Notes: generated from the letters alone by a model not told the origin. A stretch of DNA of 64,000 nucleotides from Chrysaora quinquecirrha (GCA_014526335.1 JACTAT010000042.1:41771-105770), one strand, 5' to 3'. Counted from the stretch's first letter, positions 10,401 through 22,240 are shown. Made by a program: numbers and translations.

Positions 10401-12155
10401 GGATACTGTAGCTAGAAATAGAGTCTCAAAGAAACGGAGTAAAATAGCTCTCAAGGAGCTCCTGAGCATCAAGAGTCTTGAATTCTGCGCAGCGATCGCG
10501 TGAAGTAAGTTTTTTTGGGTAACCAAGGTGCTTGGCCATTGCACATGCTCAGTTCTATGGCGTACAGAGTTAAATTGATGTTTTAGAAGTTGGTCACTTC
10601 AACTTAGTTCTCGACAGAAATAGTACAAAGGCCACTATGTATCGCAAGGTACTTACAATTGCCAAAAAGCAGTGAAAATGTTTCCTTAAACACCCCCAAG
10701 GAGGCAATGCCTCAGCCTCAGAAAGGGCCTTCTGGCTAGCCTGCATGCGCCGTTTGACCTGAGAAAAGCTTCGAGGTTGCGTGGTGCAGGCTATCCACTA
10801 TAATGTTTACAGAAAAGGGTACTTTGCATTTCAAAGACGGGGTCCCTTGATCAAGGGGTCACAATTCATTGAATTACAATACTTGGGGGCCGCAGACCCC
10901 TTAGCGCCCAATCTCTGCGTCACTGGGGTGCTGTTTCCAGGACAGCCAAGAGACGCCAGAGCAACCAGAAGTAACAGGGGCGATAAGAAACATTTCTAAA
11001 ATGGGCCTAAAATTTTCGTGAGAAGAATCCAGTAAGGCTGATCACAATTTCAAAGGAAAGTAAAGAAAATATTACCTAAGCAAGAAGAAAGGAAGGCGGC
11101 TGGCAGAATAGGATCTTTTGCAAAGCGGCAAACTGACCGGAACGGACTACAAGTCTGTTGTGTTTGCGACGGGGGGTGGGGGTGTCAGAATAAAGCTTCT
11201 GCAAGAATTATTCGATAAAAAAGACGAAAAGAAAAAACATCAAAATATAAGCATTGAATATAGGAAATTAAAAACAATCAGATTTTATTTAATTTGATAT
11301 TTGCCATTTGGTTTTCGAGGAGCGTGCGTCTTTGTGTGGGCAGCTGAAGTGGTTTTGTTCCAGAGGTTTCAGCAAGAGTCAGCGAGCTGTCAGTTCCGCG
11401 TTTGCAATTTGACACAGGCATACGTTTTTATTTATATCTAAAATTTCGTCAAACTATCGGATTTAGTCCAGGTAACGATAAAAAACGATAAATTATTTTC
11501 CAAACGATTCTCCAAGTAGTTTAGAGTAGACCTAGAATTTTTTCGCAAAAATTCTTCCAACCTACTAAGTGTTGTCAACAAAGCAGCAGAACAATTAATC
11601 CAATTTCAAAGCAATTGCGTGGCATTCTGCTAAGAAAAATTCGACTTTGTTGATGTTTATTTACAAAAATTGACTGCACATAAACAGGACAATTTTCTGC
11701 TTGCAAATTTTAGCTTTCTTTTAGGCTATTTTTCCACCTCAGCTTTTTTCATTGCGGAAGTAAAAAGAGCGCAAACCAAACGTGGTTGAAAACGCGTAAC
11801 AGCAACTAGCTGAGTTAAAAACGTAAAATCACTGGTGTAAATTGAGATAAATAAGTTCCAAATTATCCTAGATAGGCTAAAAATACTTGTACTTAATATT
11901 AAAGAAAGCTGCGTTAGTAATAACTATAAAAGCTAATGAATAAAGCTACTGACTTTCAGGCATTTCTCTGGCTTTAAACGCGGCAAAGTTCTTGTAGTAA
12001 AATAAATGAAGCCACCGTTTGTTTCCAGACGTGATCTCACAGAAAACAAAATATCTATCTTTCCACCGTTTAACTTTCATAGCAGACTGCGGTGATTTAA
12101 ACGTTAACCAACCATGTTTTATAACAATTTTCTCCTCTTTTGATAAGTCGTCCAT
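7460..12155 (-). CDS. PH-domain adaptor-like protein with many tyrosine motifs
   Basis: First member of a local four-gene family. Exon 1 (12155-11954) starts MDDLSKEEK and has the first half of a PH domain (HGWLTFKSP, RWKDRYFVFCEI). Exon 2 (10203-10022) has the second half (THYLSASSC, then MFQW with the invariant PH tryptophan). A 20-base exon (9748-9729) and the last exon (9045-7460) follow in phase; one small exon needed between 10022 and 9748 could not be placed. The last exon carries FLYCKSC (the family CxxC), tyrosine motifs YDNIP, YVDI, YDVP, YVPP, YVNVP, YSTV and YVRM (a YxxM, typical PI3K-type ligand), then a long Ser/Thr/Asp/Lys repeat. Likely role, by inference: phosphoinositide-bound docking protein with SH2-binding sites when phosphorylated. 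It lies head to head with the next family member. No PTB or SH2 domain was seen. Confidence 0.8.
7625..7900 (-). repeat. 18-bp coding minisatellite (DASTSK-type hexapeptides)
   Basis: About fifteen units of roughly 18 bases encode D-A/T-S-T-S-K variants near the C-terminus of the minus-strand PH gene. Because the unit is a multiple of three, all frames stay open, which explains the plus-strand Val/Glu/Ser frames at 7521-8318. Those are shadows. Confidence 0.85.
9582..9662. mobile_element. GGCCAAACGATC-family MITE, short copy
   Basis: About 80 bases: ggccgtggccaaatgatcaa at the left and gtttgaccgtttggccac at the right, forming a near-palindrome. It is the outer arm of the family without the inner half, in an intron of the minus-strand PH gene. 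Confidence 0.75.
10204..11953 (-). other. Large first intron of the minus-strand PH gene
   Basis: About 1.75 kb between the two PH exons. A C/G-rich patch lies near 10690-10990. No exon, tRNA or well-formed inverted-repeat element was recognised. Confidence 0.5.
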
Positions 12156-12333
12156 TTTGAGGTCTAAAGTTACTTTCCATGGGCAAGAATCTTTTCAATC
12201 CTTTTCTGCGTGTCTTGTTATCCAGGGGGTCTCTGTCAATCATAATCTGATTGAAAGAAAAAAGAAGAAAAGACCACTTAGCTTACTGCTTGCTTTCAGC
12301 TAGAGAGCTTCTTGCGGCGAAGAGTTGAACAAA

Positions 12334-12555
12334 TATAGTAAGGCAGAAACACCGCGGCGCAAGACACAAAAGACAACTAGGTTTTTTAGTTTGCTAATAT
12401 TTCGCCCTGCCAAGCAGGGCTTCTTCAGAGCTTCTTCTTCTTCAGGGCTTCTTCAAAACTCTGAAGAAGCCCTGCTTGGCAGGGCGAAATATTAGCAAAC
12501 TAAAAAACCTAGTTGTCTTTTGTGTCTTGCGCCGCGGTGTTTCTGCCTTACTATA
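12334..12555. repeat. Perfect palindrome, 97-bp arms, 28-bp loop
   Basis: Bases 12334-12430 and 12459-12555 are exact reverse complements as read by eye, from tatagtaaggcagaa at the left to ttctgccttactata at the right, separated by 28 bases rich in cttctt. The loop repeats words of the stem (cttcttcagagc, cagggcttcttc). A 12-bp direct repeat, ataatctgattg, lies at 12242-12253 and 12553-12564. It sits about 180 bases upstream of the minus-strand PH gene and about 1.1 kb upstream of the plus-strand one. Confidence 0.95.
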
Positions 12556-12565
12556 ATCTGATTGG

Positions 12566-13672
12566 TCACATTTTCTGTGGTTCCATTGTTCTTTTTCAAA
12601 GGCCAGACAAGGGGGTGCGGAATGTTTGCGTTTTGTTTCTATACAGTGATTAAGTAGCGCGATCTGGCTACCTCTTTCCTCGCTTTACTTTTATTTTCGG
12701 ATAAAGACGTAATTCCATCCTTCGAAAGGGAAATAAAATTGGTTTCCCCGTTGTTTCATATGTTTCTTACGTGTCTTGTTTTAAAACGTACGTAAACGTA
12801 GCTAATTTACTTTGAAATTTGAAGGAAATTTTCAATTTCGTTTGCTTTTAATTTCGCTGTATACAAGCCTTCACAGGAAAACTAAACCCATTTTTTCCTA
12901 GCAAATATGGGAAACTTCTCAAATTTGATTCAGATGGGCTTACACAAGTAAAAAGGTTAGCAAACTATAATAATAGGTTGGGGATATATATTTGGGAGTA
13001 ATTTGGGTATAATGTGCAGGGCTGAAAATATTAAACTTCGATATCCAACAAGCCCCACCCCCACAAACCCCCATGCGCCATTCGCCAAACTATTTCTTGC
13101 GCTTGCTCTCCATTGAATTTTGGGAATTTTGCTGGTAGTAATGTGTTAATGGAGGCCTAGTACTAATTTTTATTTTTCAGCTGCTAAATGCTTGCAATCA
13201 CACTTAAGCATCCCGTTTTAATGTGCCCCCAGCGCCCCTAACTACCCCAATTTGGAAGCGTTGTTGAGAAAGAGGAACTATTTGCACCTGCAAATATTTC
13301 TGTTAATTTAACACAGATTTATTTGGAATTTTCGAATGAAAACAACGGTTAAGGGAACTATGATACATGCGCATGACTAGCCAACTCTCTGTGTCTAAAC
13401 CGAAAAATATTTTACAGCGAGGGGCAGGAAAGGGCCGCCTTCTCTATCTCTCTAGGTCCAAAACACGGAAGTTTTATAAAGAGCGTGTTTCATATTTGCG
13501 AAAGATTATCAACAAGAAAAGACAGAAGACCCTGAAAGTGGATTTTCCACATCTTTCGTGTCGTGTTACAGCGTTCGCTGTGTGCCAGTGCCAGAAACCA
13601 GGCATCGCACGGCATCACAGCATCGAATGGCATTTTGAATTGCGCTTCCCATAAAAACAAAAAGGAACCGAG
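12566..13672. other. Intergenic spacer between head-to-head PH genes
   Basis: With 12156-12333 this must hold the promoters of both divergently transcribed PH genes. The frame at 13367-13654 has no domain and overlaps the 5' flank of the next gene. No clear TATA box or repeat is visible. Confidence 0.45.
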
Positions 13673-16600
13673 ATGAATCGAGAAGAAAAAGTTCTCAGTG
13701 TAGGATATCTTGTGAAATCTCCAACGAGAAGCAAGGACAAGTCCAACCTGCCAATGTTTTGGAAACTTCGGTGGTGCGTCTTTGCAAGAATCACTTACAG
13801 TGATGGATTTGGCTATGTCGAAGACACGAAGTTGTTATTGTCTTATTATGAGGACAAAAAGGCTTATCTCAACCACGAAGCTCCTAAAGGTTTGTGTATA
13901 ATTATTTAGTTTGATGTTTTCTGTTTTCGCTCAATTTAGGCCCTCTTTGTAGTCCAAGCTGGAATGTATCACTTTTGATTTGACACCAGGGTCATGTGAT
14001 TTTCTCAAGCGATATGTTTTTGTGTTGCTTCGCTTCGGTTCGCACAGAGTCGCATAGGATTTTAAGTTTTTTACTTTAAGGCTTTTTTTTTTACCTTAAA
14101 ATTGGTTTGAAACAAGATATCTGTGCTTGCGATTTCGCAATTTTCAACGATCACTTCCGTGGTGGATTTTGGTTTTGATTTCGTACCCAACACAGCACGC
14201 AAAAAATACCATCACAGAAATCCGCCACAGGACAGTATGCAAAAAATGCCACCACATTACGAAAGAGACCGCCACAGTAGTCTTATCCACCACATTTGTA
14301 TGCAAAAAATACCACCACTTCAAGCATAATAACCCACCACATCAAGCATAATAACCCTCAACAGAAGTGCTTATCCACCACAGTACACAATAAACACCAC
14401 CACACCAAGCATAATAACCCGCCACAACAAGCATAATAACCCACCACAGTAGTTCTTATCCACCATAGTATGCAAAAAAATACAACAGCATCAAGCATAA
14501 TAATCCAACATATTAAGCATAATAACCCACCACAGTAGTGCTTATCCACCATAGTATGCAAAAAATACCACCACATCAAGCCATCAAGCAAAGTAACCCC
14601 CGACATCTAGCAATATAGTCCACCACAGTAGTGCGTATCCACCACAATATGCAAAAATACCACCATAGTATGCAAAAATACAACCACAGTAGTGCGTATC
14701 CACCACTGTAGTGCGTATAGATTGGCTAGCGTGACATAGCTATTCTATAGAATCATTGTAAAATACCGAAATACTGTAGAACGCAATGCATTATGGTCAA
14801 ATGCCGCCCGCCATCTTTTGCAGCATCGACTATAGGGTTTTACTGTTTCTTTTTAAGGTTCGTTGAACATTACAAATTGCAGTGATATCAGAAGCTGTTA
14901 CAAATCTCACGCTGGTTTTGATCACCTTTTTTGTATTGAATGGTCTGATGGAAAATACGTGAAATTCTCAGCTCAATCTTGTCAGAAAAAGTTCAAATGG
15001 GTTACTGTTCTGTATAACAGTAAAAATGATACCGTCTTAAAAGTGAGTATCTTGCTTCCCTGTGTTTTCCTTTCTTGGTAGCGTCATCTCCAAAGTGTGC
15101 AACCAAATCATGATCCGACTTCTCTTCAACTTGCAATCTTATTTTCTAGGGAGTAAGAAGATCAGAAGTGATTTCTGGGGACAACGCCAGAAAACAACGG
15201 TAAATGAATAGACTTGCCCTGAGACTATTCCTAAAATGTCCTTCTCTACAGGTCCACCATTTCGTTTGAGGTCCACCTCTTCGATGGCGCAGCCACACAT
15301 CCAACTTGGGGGGGGGGGGCAAAAGAGCGTGGTCAAGAAAAATCAGGCGTGGTTTTAAGAATAAATTACCAAGTATGCGACATTTTTACATAATATTATT
15401 TAGCCAAAGTACAAAACCTGTTATCTTCGCGATGATTGGGAGGGCGACTGCTCCCTTAGCTACGCCACGCTACCGAGCCTCTATCCTTTGAGCTTCTCTT
15501 ACGGAATGGAAGACTTTAGGAAAAAGATATTGACAAATAGACTTTGGACAAATCTAGTTATTGAACAACTTTGTGCGAATCAAAACACTAAAATATTATT
15601 GCAAATTCTTAGGCATTTCGTCAGTCTCGATCCCGACGCGCAAAATAAACATGCTTTTATCGATTTTTAGACCCAATAAAATGAATAAAAGAAGGTCTGA
15701 GTGTTTTGAAAACCTTCGCTCAGAGAATTTAGATTCAGAGTTGAGACCGATTTCTCAGTCTTTATCAAATCTTGAGGATCTGGGAACTACAGTTTGTGAC
15801 GTCACCAACCAAGGTTAGTTGAAGTCATTTCTAGTTAACCAATTCTTCATTGCTAGGGCGACGCGAGGCAACGTTTCGGAGAGATCCGTCTCCCATCATC
15901 GGACAATGAGAAATCTTCATTGCTAGTCGCAATATTTTATCATGTTCTTGGGGGGGTTATGTTGAAGGCTGAATGTTGCGAGAAGGGATTACTGCTTTCA
16001 TTCCGTCTGCAAAGTCACGTTACAGGAAATACTCTGGAGCACCGCATAATTAAGGGGATGAGAAGAATTGGGGAAGCGGGCCGAACAATTTAAAATATTT
16101 GCCAGATTTGGTACAATGTTTTGGAAACTTCGGTGGTGCGTCTTTGCAAGAATCACTTACAGTGATGGATTTGGCTATGTCGAAGACACGAAGTTGTTAT
16201 TGTCTTATTATGAGGACAAAAAGGCTTATCTCAACCACGAAGCTCCTAAAGGTTTGTGTATAATTATTTAGTTTGATGTTTTCTGTTTTCGCTCAATTTA
16301 GGCCCTCTTTGTAGTCCAAGCTGGAATGTATCACTTTTGATTTGACACCAGGGTCATGTGATTTTCTCAAGCGATATGTTTTTGTGTTGCTTCGCTTCGG
16401 TTCGCACAGAGTCGCATAGGATTTTAAGTTTTTTACTTTAAGGCTGTTTTTTTTTTTACCTTAAAATTGGTTTGGAAACAAGATATCTGTGCTTGCGATT
16501 TCGCAATTTTCAACGATCACTTCCGTGGTGGATTTTGGTTTTGATTTCGTACCCAACACAGCACGCAAAAAATACCATCACAGAAATCCGCCACAGGACA

Positions 16601-19600
16601 GTATGCAAAAAATGCCACCACATTACGAAAGAGACCGCCACAGTAGTCTTATCCACCACATTTGTATGCAAAAAATACCACCACTTCAAGCATAATAACC
16701 CACCACATCAAGCATAATAACCCTCAACAGAAGTGCTTATCCACCACAGTACACAATAAACACCACCACACCAAGCATAATAACCCGCCACAACAAGCAT
16801 AATAACCCACCACAGTAGTTCTTATCCACCATAGTATGCAAAAAATACAACAGCATCAAGCATAATAATCCAACATATTAAGCATAATAACCCACCACAG
16901 TAGTGCTTATCCACCATAGTATGCAAAAAATACCACCACATCAAGCCATCAAGCAAAGTAACCCCCGACATCTAGCAATATAGTCCACCACAGTAGTGCG
17001 TATCCACCACAATATGCAAAAATACCACCATAGTATGCAAAAATACAACCACAGTAGTGCGTATCCACCACTGTAGTGCGTATAGATTGGCTAGCGTGAC
17101 ATAGCTATTCTATAGAATCATTGTAAAATACCGAAATACTGTAGAACGCAATGCATTATGGTCAAATGCCGCCCGCCATCTTTTGCAGCATCGACTATAG
17201 GGTTTTACTGTTTCTTTTAAGGTTCCTTGAACATTACAAATTGCAGTGGTATCAGAAGCTGTTACAAGTCTCACGCTGGTTTTGATCATCTTTTTTGTAT
17301 TGAATGGTCTGATGGAAAATACGTGAAATTCTCAGCTCAGTCTTGTCAGAAAAAGTTCAAATGGGTCACTGTTCTGTATAACAGTAAAAATGATACCGTC
17401 TTAAAAGTGAGTATCTTGCTTCCCTGTGCTTTCCTTTCTTGGTAGCGTCATCTCCAAAGTGTGCAACCAAATCATGATCCGACTTCTCTTCAACTTGCAA
17501 TCTTATTTTCTAGGGAGTAAGAAGATCAGAAGTGATTTCTGGGGACAACGCCAGAAAACAACGGTAAATGAATAGACTTGCCCTGAGACTATTCCTAAAA
17601 TGTCCTTCTCCACAGGTCCACCATTTCGTTTGAGGTCCACCTCTTCGATGGCGCAGCCACACATCCAACTTGGGGGGGGGGGCAAAAGAGCGTGGTCAAG
17701 AAAAATCAGGCGTGGTTTTAAGAATAAATTACCAAGTATGCGACATTTTTACATAATATTATTTAGCCAAAATACAAAACCTGTTATCTTAGCGATGATT
17801 GGGAGGGCGACTGCTCCCTTAGCTACGCCACGCTACCGAGCCTCTCTCCTTTGAGCTTCTCTTACGGAATGGAAGACTTTAGGAAAAGATATTGACAAAT
17901 AGACTTTGGACAAATCTAGTTATTGAACAACTTTGTGCGAATCAAAACACTAAAATATTATTGCAAATTCTTAGGCATTTCGTCAGTCTCGATCCCGACG
18001 CGCAAAATAAACATGCTTTTATCGATTTTTAGACCCAATAAAATGAATAAAAGAAGGTCTGAGTGTTTTGAAAACCTTCGCTCAGAGAATTTAGATTCAG
18101 AGTTGAGACCGATTTCTCAGTCTTTATCAAATCTTGAGGATCTGGGAACTACAGTTTGTGACGTCACCAACCAAGGTTAGTTGAAGTCATTTCTAGTTAA
18201 CCAATTCTTCATTGCTAGGGCGACGCGAGGCAACGTTTCGGGAGAGATCCGTCTCCCATCATCGGACAATGAGAAATCTTCATTGCTAGTCGCAATATTT
18301 TATCATGTTCTTGGGGGGGGGGGGGTTATGTTGAAGGCTGAATGTTGCGAGAAGGGATTACTGCTTTCATTCCGTCTGCAAAGTCACGTTACAGGAAATA
18401 CTCTGGAGCACCGCATAATTAAGGGGATGAGAAGAATTGGGGAAGCGGGCCGAACAATTTAAAATATTTGCCAGATTTGGTACATATCTCGAGGAAGGCA
18501 TCAGATCCGAAGGGGGGCTTCTCCTATAGAAGGGTTGCCGGGTAAGGGTAAATTCGCAGTATTTTGCCCGGTTAATGGGTCCTGTTCTGTGACTTTTCGC
18601 CGGGTTATAGGTCACTTCAGCAGTTTTTGAAACTTTCGCCCTAGTTATGGGTCTGTTTAATGATAAAATGCCAATGTTATGGGTAAATGTTATCTCTTAA
18701 TGCAGCAGTGAATGAAATATACATTCTAGGGAAAGTTTTTTCACCTTTCATGTTTTCAAGATTACGTCCTGGTTATCTGGTATCTCGTAAAACCCTGCCC
18801 TAGTTATGGGTCCACCATCGGGCTTTTCAGAGGTACATACCCACCTCTCTATAGTCTATAGGAGTTACCCCTTCCCCCTTGATCGGATCGTTTTGAAAAT
18901 GTATTTATCTATACTAAGCTTCAACACAAAATGGACAACAAAAGGCAAGTCAGATATCGAGTCCAAGTAGCTGCCGAGCGATGCCTCTACCTCCGTTACC
19001 AGATGAGCTAACTGATGAACACCCAATGTTTGATTATCACCATGATACAAGGATCTGCATTAAAGACTCTCAAAGGAAATCAAGAACTTTTGCAGGACGA
19101 GGAAGATCGAATGAAATCATGCAACGTAAACAACGAAGAGCTGCAACATTTACAGAGAGCGATACTGCAACACAATGTTTTAATGACTATGATAACTTGT
19201 TTATGCTATGTGAAATATGTCAGTTAAAGGGTAGCAGAAAGAAGAACAGCTTACAAAGACGTTTGTCGTCCAAGAAAAGAGGACAGTTGTCGAGAGATGA
19301 GGACGCTGGTTGTGCATTGAAAGAGAACGAGGCTAGCCAAGAGACTGACAAGGAGGCTGACGACCTATCGTGTGACAGCGTCTCTTCTGATGAGCTTTTG
19401 CAGAACGATAACAAGCATATTTACGTCGATATAGACGATGATTGGTTGGAAAAAGTAAAGCTGTTAATGAGTAAAATGGAATTCATTGGAGATAATGGAG
19501 ATGTTGACGATGACGTCACTGACAATATTAACGATTACGGCGATAATGATGATGATTATAACCCTGATGGTAAGACAACTGAGAATAAGGACTATATGGA

Positions 19601-20503
19601 TGATTTTGATGGTGATAATGATAATGGCGATCTTGATATCTGCAACAATAACGTAGATGATGGCAATGGTATCAATAAAGATAGCATCAAATTTCCTTTT
19701 GACAATGATGATAATGTCGATGGTGCGGGTGACAACGATGCTAATGCTAACCCTGAGGACGGTATCTACGTCAAAATGAATATTTTCACATTCGCTCCAT
19801 CCATTCCCGTGCCTCAAGCAGTTAACCTTGAGACGAAAAATGCATTTCCTGTGCCCACTAATACAGCTCTTCTGCCTTCAGGGGCAACTCCTGTGCCTTC
19901 AGAGGTAACTCCTGTGCCTCCAGAGGCAACAACTATGCCTTCAGAGGTAACTCCTGTGCCTTCAACGGTATTTCCTGTGCCTTCAGCAGTAACTCCCGTG
20001 CCTACAAAAAAATTGCCTACATTTTGCCTAAAGATGTAGCTTCTGTCACTCCAAAGTTTACACCTGTCGCCAGAGAAATTCCTCTAATGAACCCAGATAC
20101 AGGCCCTTCGACAACAGATGTCACTCGTGTGCCGAAAGATGTAGGTCTTCTGCCAACAGGAACAAATCTGATGAGCCTAGATGCAAATTCTCTGCCTAAA
20201 GTTGGCACTCCAGTGTATCAGAATGTACTATCTGTTAGCGTGATAGAAGCAAAAGAAACTCAAGATATAAGTTCAGCGTCTACAGGTCTCCTAACTTCTA
20301 AGTCTTCAAATGACACTCGAATTCTACCTTCTAAATGTAATAAAAGTTTGCTAGCAAGTCGGCAACAATGGTTTGTGGACATATCCCCTTTTGAAAATAG
20401 TGAGAAATGCTTGTCTCAATCGTCTTCAACAGGATGTAAATATGAGAGAACGGTGGATCCAGAACTCGATGATTTGTTTGATTCAATCGATACGGTTTTG
20501 TAA
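13673..20503 (+). CDS. PH-domain adaptor-like protein with internal exon duplication and frame change
   Basis: Exons: 13673-13889 (ATG), 14858-15042, 15150-15199, 15671-15813, then a second set 17222-17406, 17514-17563, 18033-18175, and a last exon from 18919. PH halves are GYLVKSP with FWKLRWCVFARI, and FDHLFCIEWSDGKYVKFSA with KFKW. The last exon carries PLPPLP, the family CxxC (FMLCEICQ), YVDID, a long Asp/Asn-rich acidic stretch, YVKM (a YxxM) and a TPVPSE-type repeat. The zero frame stops at 20039 after 571 residues (with one exon set). An in-frame A AAA AAA at 20006-20012 would, by a -1 shift, continue 163 codons to 20503 with the same style of sequence, so the gene is either frameshifted, mis-sequenced or recoded. 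The inferred role is a phosphoinositide-binding docking protein. Confidence 0.82.
14175..14725 (+). repeat. CCACCACA-type repeat, long copy 1
   Basis: About 550 bases of irregular units of roughly 60 bases: ccaccacatcaagcataata, acccaccacagtagtgc and ttatccaccacagtatgc. It ends cagtagtgcgtatagattgg then ctagcgtgac. It lies in intron 1 of the PH gene and is duplicated with it at 16537-17088. Confidence 0.9.
16537..17088 (+). repeat. CCACCACA-type repeat, long copy 2
   Basis: Near-identical to 14175-14725; it exists because of the 2.36-kb tandem duplication and is not an independent insertion. Confidence 0.9.
18508..18890. mobile_element. Inverted-repeat element with TCTATAGGAG ends
   Basis: Left cgaaggggggcttctcctat and right ctataggagttaccccttcc are imperfect inverted repeats. 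The inside has several copies of gttatgggtc or gttaatgggtcc. It lies between the duplicated exons and the last exon of the PH gene, close to the right edge of the tandem duplication. Confidence 0.6.
20006..20012 (+). promoter_or_regulatory. In-frame A AAA AAA slippery heptamer
   Basis: The zero-frame codons here are aca aaa aaa ttg, so the A7 run lies exactly as X XXY YYZ. A -1 shift gives att gcc tac and opens the frame to 20503; without it the ribosome stops at TAG 20037-20039. No stimulatory structure was identified downstream. A one-base homopolymer loss, real or from sequencing, is the simpler alternative. Confidence 0.4.
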
Positions 20504-20587
20504 TAAGGATTATTTGAAGGGTTACCCGAAATTACCGATTACCGCCACCTTGCCAGTCTGCCCCTGCTCCTGAGCTAACGTCTGTCG

Positions 20588-20593
20588 CGAATA
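20588..20593 (+). promoter_or_regulatory. Polyadenylation signal AATAAA
   Basis: AATAAA 85 bases after the downstream (-1 frame) stop codon. Its closeness to that stop, rather than to the one at 20039, fits the longer frame being the original reading frame. Confidence 0.45.
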
Positions 20594-20935
20594 AAACATG
20601 GCCTGGCTAAATTTGAGGATCGTTTGCTAGCCCCCACTCCAAAATTAACGCCCCTTCCGTATAAATTACATAACTGCTTTTTATGTTTTAGCATGTAAAG
20701 TACAGGGTTAAATGATTTTTTAATTAACGCCCATGGCGCTTAAACAATAATTAACGGTTATTTGCAATCAATTCTGTGTTTTTGTAATAACAAAACAAAT
20801 CTGAGTGTTTTTTTTTTAATTTTTGGACTGATTTTTTACTCTTATTAACCCCTGCTGTGATGCTACTATCGCTTGGACTAGAACCCAGATTTCCTTGATG
20901 CTACAGCACGTTTACACATTTAAGCCACAGAATAA

Positions 20936-21267
20936 GCCCTGGCCAAACGATCAAACATTGTTGGTCAAACATTTTAGATTTGCTTTATAATAACTGTTTG
21001 ACCGTTTGGCCACGTACTAAGACATTGCTGTCCGAATTTCGGAGCAAGCAAGTCACTTCTAATGCACCACAAGCACGAAGGCCTTGTTGCTAAGAAATTT
21101 TGCTAGGTGCCGAAGTGTTGCAAACTGTTTAAGTTTGACAATGACAAAAGAAATGTTCGACGAGCAATGTTTTTTGATGTGGCCCGACACTCAAAACAGT
21201 TTGCTTTACAAGCAAATTTCAAATGTTTGACCAACAATGTTTGATCGTTTGGCGTTTGGCCAGGGAT
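20936..21267. mobile_element. GGCCAAACGATC-family MITE
   Basis: Left ggccaaacgatcaaacattg, inner tgaccgtttggccacg, right caaatgtttgaccaacaatg followed by tttgatcgtttggcgtttgg. Full-length with a variable centre. It lies between PH genes two and three. Confidence 0.85.
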
Positions 21268-21300
21268 TTCAAGTCAAATACTCATTTGTGGGCTCAATAA

Positions 21301-21996
21301 GAGGGTGTAGAAGGGGTTTTGACTAGCTGACTAACAGGCTGTTTTGCCTTTGACTAATGACTAATTTGCTGTAAAACCTAAGACTAATGACTAACCATGT
21401 TCGTTTAGTTGACTTATGACTAACGCAAATTATTTCGACTGCCTGAAGAAAGTTTATTGAGAAAGTTTACATTTTTTCTCAAATTCACTGTTCTCTTCTT
21501 TTTGCGGCCAGTTGTGATTACGATTATTCCTTCGAACCCTACTGCGAGACCTCTGCGGGGTTATGACCTTATTTTGTGGCTGGTATTTTTGCCAACTACA
21601 ACAAGGAGAGGGAGAAGAATCGTACATCCATTTGCTTCCCACTCTGAATGGTTGTAACTGGACAAAACGGTTGATGTGTTGGCTATTGGGTATGTTGTCT
21701 CTCTTGAACGATACATAGTGCTCTTCGCTTTGGTTAGCAAATATCCTTTAATAGCGTTATCTGTTGTAGGTATGATTAAGGATAACACTTTCTGAAAGTT
21801 CTTCGACAGGCTGTTTATATTGCAGTCTCCCAAAGAAAATCTTAAACATACTACTTTTTACATATGTAAAGTTAAAACCAGGAATTGTGTACTGAAAGGA
21901 AATTTTGACTAACTGAAGCCAAAAATCTTGACTAGTGACTAACTGGGCCCTTTTTTGCCTGACTAATGACTAACAATACCCCCCTTCTACACCCTC
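21301..21996. mobile_element. 696-bp element, GAGGGTGTAGAAGGGG ends, 6-bp target duplication
   Basis: Left end gagggtgtagaaggggtttt and right end ccccccttctacaccctc are inverted repeats flanked on both sides by CAATAA (21295-21300 and 21997-22002). Subterminal copies of gactaatgactaa occur on both sides. No transposase frame. It abuts a CCACCACA repeat. Confidence 0.8.
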
Positions 21997-22002
21997 CAAT
22001 AA

Positions 22003-22240
22003 CCCACCACAACCAGCATAATAACCCACCACAGTAGTGCTTATCCACCACAGTACGCAAAAAACACCACCACACCAAGCATGATAACCCACCACATCAA
22101 GCATAATAACCCACCACAGTACCCTAAATATACCACCACAGCAGAGCTTATCCACCACAGTACGCAAAAGACACCACCACAGTACGCAAAATACACCACC
22201 AAGGTAGTGCGTATCCTCCTCAGTAGTGCATATAGATTCG
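22003..22240 (+). repeat. CCACCACA-type repeat
   Basis: Units such as aacccaccacagtagtgc, ttatccaccacagtacgc and accaagcatgataaccc, ending in tagtgcatatagattcgct and agcgtgggg, close to the end of the 14-kb copies. The 696-bp element lies directly to its left. Confidence 0.85.

Larger units (their letters stand above)
13752..18484 (+). repeat. 2.36-kb direct tandem duplication
   Basis: Copy one runs from about 13752 to 16113 and copy two from about 16114 to 18484, offset 2362 in the coding part. They differ at a few substitutions and in homopolymer lengths. The unit starts inside PH exon 1 (after codon 26), so the second copy of that exon lacks its ATG and has no acceptor. It includes intact copies of exons 2, 3 and 4. 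The joint shows a two-base overlap (ca), typical of end joining. Confidence 0.95.

Noticed and set aside
13367..13654. 95-codon frame upstream of the second PH gene
   Set aside because: No domain, no splice context, lies in the 5' flank; reads like random sequence.
14123..14606. His/Asn-rich and Cys/Trp-rich frames in the CCACCACA repeat
   Set aside because: Both strands open because of the repeat; the identical frames at 16472-16717 are copied by the tandem duplication.
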